Shown: in pieces, positions 1 through 7,530 of the stretch | How positions within the stretch are numbered: position 1 is the first letter of the stretch | Layout: every line of letters begins with the position of its first letter | Source: Larix sibirica | Taxonomy: Eukaryota > Streptophyta > Pinopsida > Pinales > Pinaceae | Assembly: GCA_004151065.3 (NCBI GenBank) | Contig: NWUY0300016666.1 | Coordinates: forward strand, 12,684 to 22,951 | DNA: 10,268 nucleotides | Direction of reading: 5' to 3' | Position numbers and translations under genes: made by a program | Notes under the pieces: model-generated | Told to the model about the DNA's origin: nothing | Seen by the model: the letters and a program-made list of their open reading frames with translations, nothing else | The model's database searches: none

Positions 1-751
1 ATGTGAGCTCTACTGAATCCATTGAAGGATCCATGGAACACTTACCTTTATCGAGCAGTAAAGGAATAGTCTAGCTCGTGAGTATCCTACAGGTCTTTAT
101 TAGACCTCTCACAAAGAGATTCTTACTGTCAAAAAGGCAGTAAACCATTTAAAAATAAGGTTAATGGATTATGTTAATCTTTCAATATTTAATGTTTAAG
201 TAATAATTTTTGTTTAAATACAAAAAGATTTAAAATAATTCTAAACATTTTAAACCAGGTAAAGATTAAAATTATATTCCGATAAAACCAAATTTACAAA
301 AAGGAAACAGTGTGCGTTTGAAAGGGGGCACTCAAATAGCCTCATATTCACTGGTATCACCATTCCCATTGCACAAAGGACAATTTTAACCATCTGGGTA
401 GTTTCAAAACATGGCAATAGTCTAAATTTGCAAGTTGTGATGGCAATAGTTTAAAATCGCAAGTTGTGGTTGTTAAAGTTGCAGAATTACACAGATTACA
501 ATTTTCGTGCATTTTGAGGCCAAATTTTGTTCAGATTTAAGAAAAACTCAGCAAAACAGCCAACAGCCAGGTGATTTCGAGGTGTAGTTGTTTGTTTCTT
601 CTTGCAACCATTATTTTTGGTGCTTTCATGGGCAGAACATCGGACAAAGAGCAACGAAGTGGTTCGAAGTCTAGAAGCATATGGATGATGCCCACAACAA
701 TTAGAGACAAGGGTTTGCGCGGACGAAATCAGAAACTTCTCAAAGAACTTT
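1..751. other. AT-rich intergenic stretch with no supported gene
   Basis: No recognisable protein or RNA gene was found in this stretch. It is AT-rich, especially at 150-300. Open frames of 60 codons (plus strand, 571-753) and 86 codons (minus strand, 496-756) overlap each other here. Neither shows a family motif I recognise, and the stretch adjoins the LINE relic that starts at about 752. A 29-bp tandem duplication at 411-468 is the only ordered structure seen. The last bases, about 735-751, may be further decayed LINE sequence, because the downstream LINE reading frame stays open through them. Confidence 0.55.
411..468. repeat. 29-bp tandem duplication, two copies
   Basis: Two adjacent 29-bp units, 411-439 and 440-468, both begin ATGGCAATAGT and end GCAAGTTGTG. 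They differ at three positions in the middle. This looks like a simple local duplication in non-coding DNA. No function is suggested. Confidence 0.85.
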
Positions 752-1880
752 AGCAAAACTAAGGTTATTATATTTAATACTTCTAGTAACCCTCTGTTAG
801 ACTTCCACTTCTTCTATGGAGGGGGTGAGGTGGAGATTACTACAACTTATACTTCAGATCTCAACTCAAAAGGACTAACTATAACCTATGGTGCACTTCC
901 AAACCCTGACTCAACAAAGGGTAGGACTCTCTCCCCAAGCTTGAGTGCCAATGTTTATGCACTGCGGTGCATTCCCTCAAATGCATTTCTTTACACAATA
1001 ATTAAAGCAACTGTAGTTTATGGTGTTGAAGCTAGCGGGCCTGGTCTACTAAAACTGGATTGTGTTGTGTAGAGAAAGTTCAATCTATCATGCTCCAGCG
1101 TATGGCCTGTTGCACACAAACCATCCCATGAGCCATGTCCAAGTCAAGTTTGGTGACCTCCCTTTGTGCTTTGAGAGAATTTTAAGGCTTGTATTTTTCT
1201 TCATTGGATACACACCCATGGTGATTTAACTACAGGGTGGGAAAGATACCCTATTGGGCCCTTTGTTCTTCAAAACAGACCGCCTCTGTGGACCTCCCAA
1301 GGTGGAAGCAGTGTTGGTTTTTGGAGTCTTCTTGGGCCCTTCAGTGCATCAACATCTCTATCGAGCAGCCCTCTACAGGGTAGGAAAGATACCCCCTTTG
1401 TTCTTCAGAGGAGATTGCCTTTCTGAACCTCCCCATGGTGGAAGCAGTGCTAGTTTTTGGAGGTGCTTTCAGTCCTTGAATGCATCAACATCTCTATTGA
1501 GCGAACCCCTTGTTTGAAGTATTCTCTATACGGCCCTAAACAACCCCTTCCTTCTATAGGAGATATTAATAGGGTGGTCAAATAAGAAAATGTTGGCGGT
1601 GTATTCAGGGCACTTGAATCTCCTCCTGGGCTCTTGGGCCCTAAGATATCCTTCTATTATGACCATTTTTTGCAGTTGAAGGACAACCTCATTGTCCACC
1701 CGACAACAGTTAGCATCATTGGCCACATGGCCTCAAGATTTTACTTAGCCAATTGAGAGCTGGTTCTCACCAAATACAAACCATTATCCCATAGATGGAA
1801 AGACTCTGTTAATGGTGCCATTTATAGGAGATATAGAAGTAATAAGCATTTCATATTTAGATGTCCCATATATTTGTTAA
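752..1880 (+). mobile_element. Decayed LINE (non-LTR retrotransposon) ORF2 fragment, 3' part
   Basis: This is a relic of a non-LTR retrotransposon reverse transcriptase, the enzyme that copies element RNA into DNA at a nicked target. The frame from 752 reads S-K-T-K-V-I-I-F-N, then about 20 residues on G-G-G-E-V-E-I-T-T-T-Y-T (818-853). This is the region just after the catalytic palm in plant LINE ORF2 proteins. Near 985-1050 comes a hydrophobic stretch with V-V-Y-G-V-E, matching the LINE thumb motif (family form ..P-V-x-L-Y-G-x-E-x-W-G). After a stop at 1070-1072 the homology continues across frames: L-Q-R-M near 1090-1100, V-K-F-G-D-L-P-L-C-F-E-R near 1145-1185, and D-H-F-L-Q-L-K-D-N near 1658-1690. 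At 1840-1865 there is K-H-F-I-F-R-C-P, typical of the C-terminal Cys/His end of ORF2. The catalytic YADD block, the endonuclease, ORF1 and any poly-A tail are missing, so both ends are truncated. A 143-bp tandem duplication lies inside. It is clearly non-functional. Assignment rests on remembered family motifs. Confidence 0.82.
1232..1509 (+). repeat. 143-bp tandem duplication inside the LINE relic
   Basis: Copy 1 (1232-1374) and copy 2 (1375-1509) both begin ACAGGGT and share GGAAAGATACC, CTTTGTTCTTCA, GGTGGAAGCAGTG and TGCATCAACATCTCTAT in the same order. Copy 2 lacks 8 bases present in copy 1 (around 1251-1260), so it is 135 bp. The 8-bp difference shifts the reading frame between copies. 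The duplicated segment corresponds to one stretch of the LINE ORF2 C-terminal half. I expect it once in a normal ORF2, so it is probably a duplication within this copy or its subfamily. Confidence 0.85.
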
Positions 1881-2140
1881 ATTGCATGCCATAGTAAGTA
1901 GGTTCTGCAATCAGATAAATTAACCTAGACGTAGGTAAATTAAAAACTAAAATCTCACCCAAAATAATGATCCCTTTATACATCAACCTATAAACACACA
2001 TTGAGGGAAATTACGAACAACAAATACAAAATGCAGAACTCTAAATACTACATCCATCTTCTAATTACTGAAAAAGATGAAATATTGCGATAGCTCAAAA
2101 CAAAAACTTACCAACCAACACAGTGGTGTGCCCTGCATCT

Positions 2141-2150
2141 TCTTTATAGA
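2141..2150 (-). promoter_or_regulatory. TATA-like box, possible relic of the copia 3' LTR
   Basis: On the minus strand the sequence reads TCTATAAAGA, close to the plant TATA-box consensus. It lies about 475 bp beyond the copia polyprotein stop, where a 3' LTR promoter could sit. There is no direct repeat partner to prove it is an LTR, so this is only a positional suggestion. Confidence 0.25.
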
Positions 2151-2410
2151 ATGGGAAGAAGAGGGAAAGTACAATGAATCTGGACACATGCAAAAACCAC
2201 TAAAATAAGAGTATTGCCAAGTGCAGAGTGCCTCAAAGGCTCAATGGGAGGATGCTCTAGAGCATAAGCCCTCCTTGAGCTTTGCGCTACTTAAAACTAG
2301 AAAAACTCCTCAAGCATGTGCACCCTAGTGAATTATGAAAATGCATGCAATGTTGAATTGAGTCTAAGCTAAACTAAACACTACACCAAATTGACTTTGA
2401 ACTAGAGACT

Positions 2411-2430
2411 GGTGCATGCATGCATGCACC
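2411..2430. repeat. Perfect 20-bp palindrome of CATG-type repeats
   Basis: The bases GGTGCATGCATGCATGCACC form a perfect palindrome made of GCAT units. It contains overlapping CATGCA/TGCATG cores, the RY element bound by plant B3-domain factors in seed promoters. It lies in the possible 3' LTR or UTR of the copia relic. It may be a regulatory remnant or just a short tetranucleotide repeat. Function is not shown. Confidence 0.8.
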
Positions 2431-2622
2431 CTCCTGACTCACCCCTACATATGATAGTTCGCCCCCCAAAGGAATTAGTGTTGTGTCTAGCTCCATCAAT
2501 CATCAATGATGTGATGAGCTCACATCTCGAGGAATAGATCTGCTATGCCAAGATGTGGATCTATGGGTCACCACTATGCTGTTAGGAAGGAGAAACAACT
2601 ACCAAGCATCCAAGTAAAAACT

Positions 2623-3260
2623 CTAGCACGCCTTCTTTGCAAGGAAGGAGTTCTCTACCAAGCCAAATCTCTCCCTCAACATCTTGAACTTCCCCTTTGC
2701 CAAGGGCTTGATCAAACTATTTGCAACCTGTGAATTTGAAGGAACACACTATAGGGTTGTTGCACAACTTGCACCCTTCTGAAATTTGTCCATGAGGAAA
2801 TGGGACCCAATTTCTATGAGCTTGGAGTAGTCATGAAACACTAGATTCTCAGAGACTCTAATACAACTTTATTTGTCACCATGAACCACAATAGAGTCCA
2901 ACAAATGATAGGTCAACTTTTTAATTAACTTGTGAATCTATCTAGCTTCCCAACTAGCAAAGTTCGCTGCAATAAATTAAGCCTCCTAAGTGCTACCATT
3001 CCTTGCTTCCCATTGAACCAGGATATCATACCTGAAGTCAAACTGAAATAGAACCCTGAAGTGCTCTTCCTAGCATATACCTCACCTGGCCAATCAGAAT
3101 CTACAAACAACACAGCAACAACTCAACATCTCCAACATGCCTTGTACCATAATGCATTGTGTCCTTCAAGTATCAAAGCACATGTTTTGAAGTAACCCAA
3201 TGATTCTATCACAACTCAACCATCCATTGGCTCACAAAGTGTTCACAGCAAAACAAATAT
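2623..3260 (-). pseudogene. Copia RNase H and Pol C-terminus, broken
   Basis: RNase H would degrade the RNA strand of the RNA-DNA hybrid during reverse transcription. On the minus strand, 3113-3000 reads V-D-S-D-W-P-G-E-V-Y-A-R-K-S-T-S-G, then S-G-M-I-S-W and V-A-L, which closely follows the copia RNase H pattern (D-S-D-W-A-G-D...R-K-S-T-S-G). At about 2985 the frame shifts: the next family block (T-E-A-E-Y-x-A-A) appears as E-A-stop-F-I-A-A in another frame. Further down, about 2710-2623, the minus strand reads S-L-I-K-P-L-A-K-G-K-F-K-M-L-R-E-R-F-G-L and ends at a TAG at 2623-2625. This is the normal C-terminal block of copia Pol. Several other stops lie between 2925 and 2740. Confidence 0.88.
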
Positions 3261-3537
3261 CAAGTCTTGTATTCACTAAATACAAAAGGAAGCCTATCCA
3301 CTACTTGTACACAGATGGATCTATCAAATTTGAATCTAAATACATTGATAACTTTAGATTTGATATCATTGGGGTAGTCGTGGGCTTACAATTCATCATT
3401 TGGAATTTCTTTAGAATCTGCAATGCATACTTACCTTGTCCTAGGAAGACCTCGCTTGGACAACATGAAGCCTCTACACCCACAAAATAGTGCATAAGAC
3501 TGATGTCCTTCACATTGAACTCGCATGCCAACTCTAT

Positions 3538-3542
3538 CTTGC
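3538..3542. repeat. 5-bp target-site duplication, left copy (CTTGC)
   Basis: CTTGC directly precedes the TGTAATGCC end of the nested LTR and is repeated exactly at 4720-4724 after its TTACA end. Five bases is the usual duplication length for plant LTR retrotransposon integrases. Confidence 0.88.
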
Positions 3543-3555
3543 TGTAATGCCCCAC

Positions 3556-3572
3556 ATTCTGATTCTGATTCT
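3556..3572. repeat. Short GATTCT microsatellite at the LTR edge
   Basis: ATTCTGATTCTGATTCT is a hexanucleotide repeated almost three times, 13 bases inside the nested LTR. It is small and probably of no functional meaning. Confidence 0.6.
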
Positions 3573-3584
3573 ATTTCTATGCTA

Positions 3585-3745
3585 CACGTGATTGTTGATG
3601 ACATGATGTACATGCAAGAATAGGGTACTAGGTGCATTGCATGCTCATATTATTCACATACATACGAGGTATGCATATGCTAGCTACGTGCCCACACCTC
3701 GCACGCATGCATTAGTATGCTTCTTAGTCTATTATATATTAATTA
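3585..3745 (+). promoter_or_regulatory. Possible U3 promoter region of the nested LTR
   Basis: Within 160 bp there is a palindromic G-box core CACGTG (3585-3590). Repeated RY-type CATGCA/TGCATG motifs follow at 3637-3715, including GCATGC and ATGCAT steps, and then an AT-rich TATA-like run (TATTATATATTAATT, 3731-3745). That order would fit an LTR promoter on the plus strand. Both motif types are short and common, so this is a weak call. Confidence 0.3.
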
Positions 3746-4719
3746 TGCTTATGTGGATTGCTTAATCATGTTGATTATAATTAGGGTTAAGCAATTAAAG
3801 TTATTTAAATAATATTTATTAAATGAATTCAGATTAGGAAATAATTGGTAGGTTAGGCATTTAAATCTTGAGCAAAATATATTAGTCCATTGTATAATTG
3901 TTTGATTTGCAACAAAGAATGTTCTTATTATGATTTGAGTCGAAAGATTAGGATAAGTTTGTCATAAATGGTTTGTTATTTTATTATAAAGTTTTCTATT
4001 GAACTGTGTGCCAACATTTATTAAATATTTTAATTGAATGAGTTCTTGGGGGGGTGGGAAAAGGAGAGGATGATAAGATTTCGAGTGTTGGAGATTACTT
4101 GGGGGGGAAGAAACCTTGACAATAAGTGGGGGGAGAGGAGGAAAGTTTGGGGTTGACAATTTTTGGTTGAGTAAACATATGGTGAAATTTTTCTCACTGA
4201 TTGTACTGTTTGGGGGCTGTGCTACTATTCTTGGAGCTTTGGGCACATGACCTAGAAAACTCTTATGAGTTTTTTGGAATTGCGGAGCCAGAGAGGCTGT
4301 TCCCAGTGACTGGGTGGTTAAACTCAGTTGGTTAATTGTTGAAGCTGCAAGGAATTCAGAGTTATTTGGGAGGTGCGTTGGACTCCTCAATTGAAAGAAG
4401 AAGATATTCCTTTTGTAAATTTTCAGTTGGTAAATTTATATTTGGAATTGTTTGGAACTGTAAATCAGATTGTCGATTACAATGTTGTGATTAATTTGTT
4501 GTATAGTTGATAATGAAAGATGCTGCAAGTTATTTATTTTATGGCTAGATGTTAGTAGAAGGAAATATATGTAAGCCTAAAAATCAAATTTATGAATCAA
4601 AATAGATAGAAATTCAAAGTAGTTTATTTGTGCTGAATTTCATGTTTTTACATCTAAAGAACATTTATGCATTTCAAGATTTAGCTTAGATTTCCTATTT
4701 CTTGTTGGGGGTTGTTACA

Positions 4720-4724
4720 CTTGC
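4720..4724. repeat. 5-bp target-site duplication, right copy (CTTGC)
   Basis: This is an exact copy of the CTTGC at 3538-3542, directly after the TTACA terminus of the nested LTR. The copia Y-V-D-D block lies about 40 bases further on, at 4765-4776. Confidence 0.88.
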
Positions 4725-5330
4725 ACAATGCCATGAGCTTTTTGGAACTACCTGTAAGTATAAAATCATCTACATACAGGACTAAAACAAGCAAATCAGA
4801 ATTAGCAAATAAATAATAAGGATTGGGATCTGCAACAGTTTTAGTGTAACCCAAAACAAACAGTCGTCAATCCTCAAGCACCAGGCACATGGTGCATGTT
4901 TCACCGTAAAAGGCCATCTTCAATCTGCATACATGGATCTCTTGCCCATGCACCTGAAAGCTTCTTAGTTTATTGATAGATACTTCCTCCTCAATTAAAC
5001 CATTACGAAAGATTGTCTTTACATCCTTCTAATATAAATGTCAACCAAAAACTAATGCTAAAGACATAATGGACTTGATAGAAGTATATCTAGCAACTGT
5101 AGAAAGGCCTCCTCATTTTCAACTCCCTCTCTCTAGGAGAACCCTCTCACTAGGAATTGAGCTTGTACCTCTCTACATTGTTATCTGCTACATGCTTCAC
5201 CTTGTACGACAACCTAGAATCAATCACTGACTTCCCCACTGGTCTTAACACAATCTCCCAAACATCATTCTTCATGATAGAGGTATACTCCTCCACTATG
5301 TCATCCTGCCATCCTACTCACTTGTTGTCC

Positions 5331-6620
5331 CCTCATAACTAGAAGGATCTGCATCAATGATGGAAGACATCAATGCAACATAATTCAAAAGCTTTTTAGG
5401 GGGGTGAATCACCCAACAATACATCTTTGAAGGTCCAACTTGCCCCTGTGCATCTTGCAATATCTAGTTAAGCCACCTAAGCTTCTTGGCTAAATTGGAA
5501 GGTACTAAGGCATCGATTCCACCTCCATAACCTTGCTGATCCGATTTTAAAATTCTGATTTCATTGGATCAGATTTTGGGATGGCAAGTGTTTCTCCCTC
5601 GTCAACTTCTCCTAAAGGCTTCTAAGACCTTAAGGACCAAGCACCCTCATCAAACTTCACGTCTAGGCTCACCACTGTCTTCCATTGTGATGGAAAGTAG
5701 ATTCTATAAGCCTCAGAAAACTCACGATATCCAAAAAACACCATCCATACTGGAAGGTTCCAATCTAGTTATTTCCTCCTCAAGGATATTAAAGTGTGGC
5801 ATTTGAGGTTTTTCCCCTGCAAAAGCTTCCTCTGTTGTTTTGTCCTTCAATATCCTATGAGGACCCCTATTTAGAATGTAGAGAATTTTACTAAATGCCT
5901 CTGCCCAAAGGAACATAGGTAGATCTAGATCATGAACCATATCCTTGGTTATTTCAACAATGCCCGTGTTCTATATTTCAACAACCCCATTCTATTGCAG
6001 GTTGAGAGGAATTGAGTGAACTCACTCTTGATCCTTACCTATCTACAAAAGGAATCAAACTCCTTGGAGCTATTCTCCTCCAATATCAAATCTAAGTGCC
6101 CTTCATCTTCTTCCCTGTCTAGTTCTCCGCAAGAGCTTTGAACTCTTTGAACTTACGAAAGACCCTATCCTTGGTCTTCATAAAATAAATCTAGATTTTC
6201 CTAGAAGAATTGTTAATAAAAGAAACATAATAGATATTACCTGTCAATGACACTAATGACATGGGTCCACACACATCTAAATGTACCAGATCAAGAATCC
6301 CTCTCAATTTGTGTTCACTACTTCAAAAAGCAATGTTGCCATGCTTGTTGAGTGTGCATCACTTGCACACTCATGTCCTCTCCACCTTGAAATTTGGGAG
6401 TCCCATCACCATGTCCTTCAAGAGAGGAAAGATCCATAACGCAAGTGACCTAATTGTATGTGCCAAAGTTCACATAGATTGTCACAGCTATGCACCAAAG
6501 CTCCATGCTTCATGGGATATGCTAGGAACCTATATAGGCCACCCTCATGCACTCCTCCAACCAAAACTCAACCAAGATCAAGGTCATGTTTTCTAATAAT
6601 CACTTGTTTATCATCAAACT
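5331..6620 (-). pseudogene. Copia GAG-pre-integrase and integrase, broken
   Basis: Integrase joins element DNA to the host chromosome. On the minus strand the pre-integrase block L-W-H-I-Q-L-G-H-L lies near 6440-6470. The core domain has its first aspartate in H-L-D-V-C-G-P-M (codon 6275-6277), the second in R-F-D-I-G-G-E (codon 6085-6087) and the glutamate in N-G-V-V-E (codon 5977-5979). The second acidic residue and the glutamate are 36 codons apart, which is the classical D-35-E spacing. The first-to-second interval is 190 bases, not a multiple of three, so at least one frameshift lies between them. The best-preserved piece is 5940-5722 (M-V-H-D-L-D-L-P...L-W-A-E-A...L-N-R-G-P-H-R), the usual copia block after the glutamate. 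The C-terminal G-Y...S-E-A-Y-R-I-Y block is at about 5697-5732. In-frame stops occur around 6205, 6115, 6070 and 5990. About 5340-5690 is the poorly conserved linker to reverse transcriptase. Confidence 0.92.
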
Positions 6621-6960
6621 CATCCATACACTTTAGATACATTAGAAAGGAAACCAAAAGAAGATTCTTGTCTAGACCAGGGACATACAATAACCCATGT
6701 AGCTCAAGAACCCTTTCTACTCACATGCAAAATGAGACAAAACCCATCCCAAACATTAAGTACTTGTTATAATCACCGAGCTCCAACTACATGTCAAAAT
6801 CTCGTTCTTCTAGTTTGAAGAAAGTTAATATCCTGGATATCATGTCTTGAATCTCCATTGTCCAAACACCACCCAACACCAAAAACAGTGTTAGTGCAGA
6901 GACATGACACTGTGGAGAAGGTTGTTTCCAATCTGGATGCAAGCTCATCTACTCCTGCAC
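6621..6960 (-). pseudogene. Copia aspartic protease, broken
   Basis: The minus strand reads W-C-L-D-N-G-D-S-R-H around 6870-6845, with the presumed catalytic aspartate codon at 6860-6862. The copia family form is W-x-L-D-S/T-G-A-S-x-H-M-T, so this copy has D-N-G and an A-to-D change next to it. About 200 bases further on, near 6690-6640, L-L-Y-V-P-G-L-D-K-N-L-L appears, the conserved block at the end of the protease. Stops and frame changes separate the blocks. The protease would release Gag and Pol products from the polyprotein. Here it is only a relic. Confidence 0.82.
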
Positions 6961-7091
6961 TCCCTACAAACTGCTTATGCTACCATTGTTGCCTACCCTT
7001 CCTCTTCTTCTAAGAACACTGAACTAGCTCACTCTAATCAATCTATTGTCCAATGTCAATGCATTGACACTCAACTCTTTGATATTAATCA

Positions 7092-7450
7092 AACAGTTCG
7101 TACAATATCAATCTTGCTCATGCGGGTACCGATTAGCTTGTTCTTCAAAATCATTTTAGAAGATAGGTTGACACTATGATATAACATGACCAAGGATTCA
7201 AACATCTCCTTTGTCATATTCTCTTAGATGTGAGGAATCAAGTGATCCTTCAATGAATCAAGGATGATTCGCTTCGCCTTGGCTGATTTCTTAGTATGTT
7301 CTACCAAGTCCTTGGGATCAATGGTAGTTGTTACCTTCTATCCACAAGGTACCACAACTCGTCTTCCTCCAAGATATTCTACAACCTGCACTTCCACAAT
7401 ACAAAGATGGAATCACCTTCCAATGTGTGACACTCTCAAAGATCAAAACT
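7092..7450 (-). pseudogene. Copia Gag (UBN2-type) N-terminal fragment
   Basis: Gag forms the virus-like particle that packages element RNA. On the minus strand about 7370-7340 reads E-E-D-E-L-W-Y-L-V-D. After a frameshift, 7293-7230 reads K-K-S-A-K-A-K-R-I-I-L-D-S-L-K-D-H-L-I-P, and then M-F-E-S-L-V-M-L-Y and K-M-I-L-K-N-K-L follow, down to about 7092. This order is characteristic of plant copia Gag (UBN2 family). A stop interrupts it at about 7225-7227, after H-L-I-P-H-I. Beyond 7090 the frame is lost, and the C-terminal half of Gag, including the C-C-H-C zinc knuckle expected before the protease, cannot be found in the roughly 140 bases before the protease leader at about 6950. Confidence 0.85.
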
Positions 7451-7530
7451 AACCACTAGGTAGGTCACCTCTTTTCAACCTATCTCAACCACCAGGTAGG
7501 TCACCTCTTTCCAACCTATCTCAACCACCA
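7451..7530. repeat. 36-bp tandem duplication just upstream of gag
   Basis: Units 7451-7486 and 7487-7522 are each 36 bp, both containing AGGTAGGTCACCTCTTT and CAACCTATCTC. They differ at two positions. A partial third copy (AACCACCA, 7523-7530) follows. It lies between the Gag remnant and the copia leader, and may be a local duplication in the relic. Confidence 0.85.

Larger units (their letters stand above)
1881..2622. other. Non-coding flank on the 3' side of the copia relic
   Basis: This stretch lies between the end of the LINE fragment and the end of the minus-strand copia polyprotein. It is where the copia 3' untranslated region and 3' LTR should sit. A minus-strand TATA-like TCTATAAAGA lies at 2141-2150, and a minus-strand purine run (TTTGGGGGGCGA, about 2460-2471) could be a remnant polypurine tract. 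I could not define TG...CA ends, and I see no clear similarity to the LTR-like tail on the other side of the element (7866-8320). No gene is supported. The small plus-strand open frame at 2545-2733 is antisense to the copia polyprotein end. Confidence 0.5.
3543..4719 (+). mobile_element. Nested LTR element, probable solo LTR (1177 bp)
   Basis: The insert starts TGTAATGCCCCACA and ends GGGGGTTGTTACA, with short inverted termini TGTAA/TTACA and the TG...CA form of LTRs. It is flanked by the perfect 5-bp duplication CTTGC and interrupts the copia reverse-transcriptase frame exactly at that point. I see no internal coding domain and no two long direct repeats inside, so it is most simply a solo LTR left by recombination between the two LTRs of a full element. 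The TGTAAC...GTTACA style of ends is common in plant gypsy LTRs, but the superfamily is an inference. Plus orientation is weakly favoured: a G-box (CACGTG, 3585-3590) and several CATGCA motifs (about 3635-3720) lie upstream of an AT-rich TATA-like stretch (3730-3745). The 142-codon minus-strand open frame at 3962-4390 is low-complexity and has no recognisable domain. A small non-autonomous (TRIM-like) element is the alternative. Confidence 0.85.
3261..5330 (-). pseudogene. Copia reverse transcriptase, split by a nested LTR
   Basis: This is the copia-type reverse transcriptase. From about 5320 to 5160 the minus strand reads E-E-Y-T-S-I-M-K-N-D-V-W-E-I-V, the start of the domain. The first catalytic aspartate is in D-V-K-T-I-F-R-N-G, with its codon at 5023-5025. 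The Y-V-D-D catalytic box is at 4765-4776. Immediately afterwards the frame is interrupted by the 1177-bp insertion at 3543-4719. It resumes at 3542 with I-E-L-A-C-E-F-N-V-K-D and L-M-H-Y-F-V-G-V-E, the usual block after YVDD. Ignoring the insertion and one copy of its 5-bp target duplication, the frame is continuous across this point. Elsewhere there are frameshifts (for example between 4880 and 4840) and several stops, so the enzyme was already decaying or decayed later. The catalytic aspartates themselves are kept. Confidence 0.92.
2623..7450 (-). mobile_element. Decayed Ty1/copia LTR retrotransposon, Gag-Pol relic
   Basis: This is one minus-strand relic with the order Gag, protease, integrase, reverse transcriptase, RNase H. 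Integrase before reverse transcriptase marks it as Ty1/copia rather than gypsy. The motifs resemble the plant copia polyproteins usually annotated as TNT1-94-like. The reading frame is broken throughout by stops and frameshifts. An unrelated 1177-bp LTR sits inside the reverse transcriptase (3543-4719), so the copia part is about 3.65 kb. That is short for a normal plant copia coding region, which fits loss of the middle of gag. The polyprotein stop is at 2623-2625 (minus-strand TAG), just after a block reading L-I-K-P-L-A-K-G-K, the typical copia Pol C-terminus. LTR pairs and target duplications of the copia element itself were not found. It cannot be autonomous. Confidence 0.93.

Noticed and set aside
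127-148. Short inverted repeat TTACTG...CAGTAA
   Set aside because: Only six paired bases, with no T-run and no related structure nearby. It is within chance expectation.
571-753. Plus-strand 60-codon open frame upstream of the LINE homology, with a possible M-D-D near 671-690
   Set aside because: I considered it as the LINE YADD catalytic box. The distance to the S-K-T-K-V block is only about 24 codons, against more than 40 expected, and the residues around it do not fit.
1526-1726. 66-codon minus-strand open frame
   Set aside because: It is antisense to the LINE ORF2 homology (D-H-F-L-Q-L-K-D block), so it is a shadow.
3200-3637. Other frames at 3200-3490 (plus) and 3431-3637 (minus)
   Set aside because: They overlap the copia reverse-transcriptase block 3301-3542 in the wrong frame or strand. 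The minus one also runs over the nested LTR junction.
3962-4390. 142-codon minus-strand open frame, the longest in the window
   Set aside because: It lies wholly inside the nested LTR, is dominated by Ser, Pro, Leu, Asn and Thr from the complement of G-rich DNA, and shows no domain. It is most likely a chance frame.
6261-7452. Plus-strand open frames of 62-111 codons
   Set aside because: They are antisense to the copia Gag, protease and integrase relic, whose motifs are clear on the minus strand.
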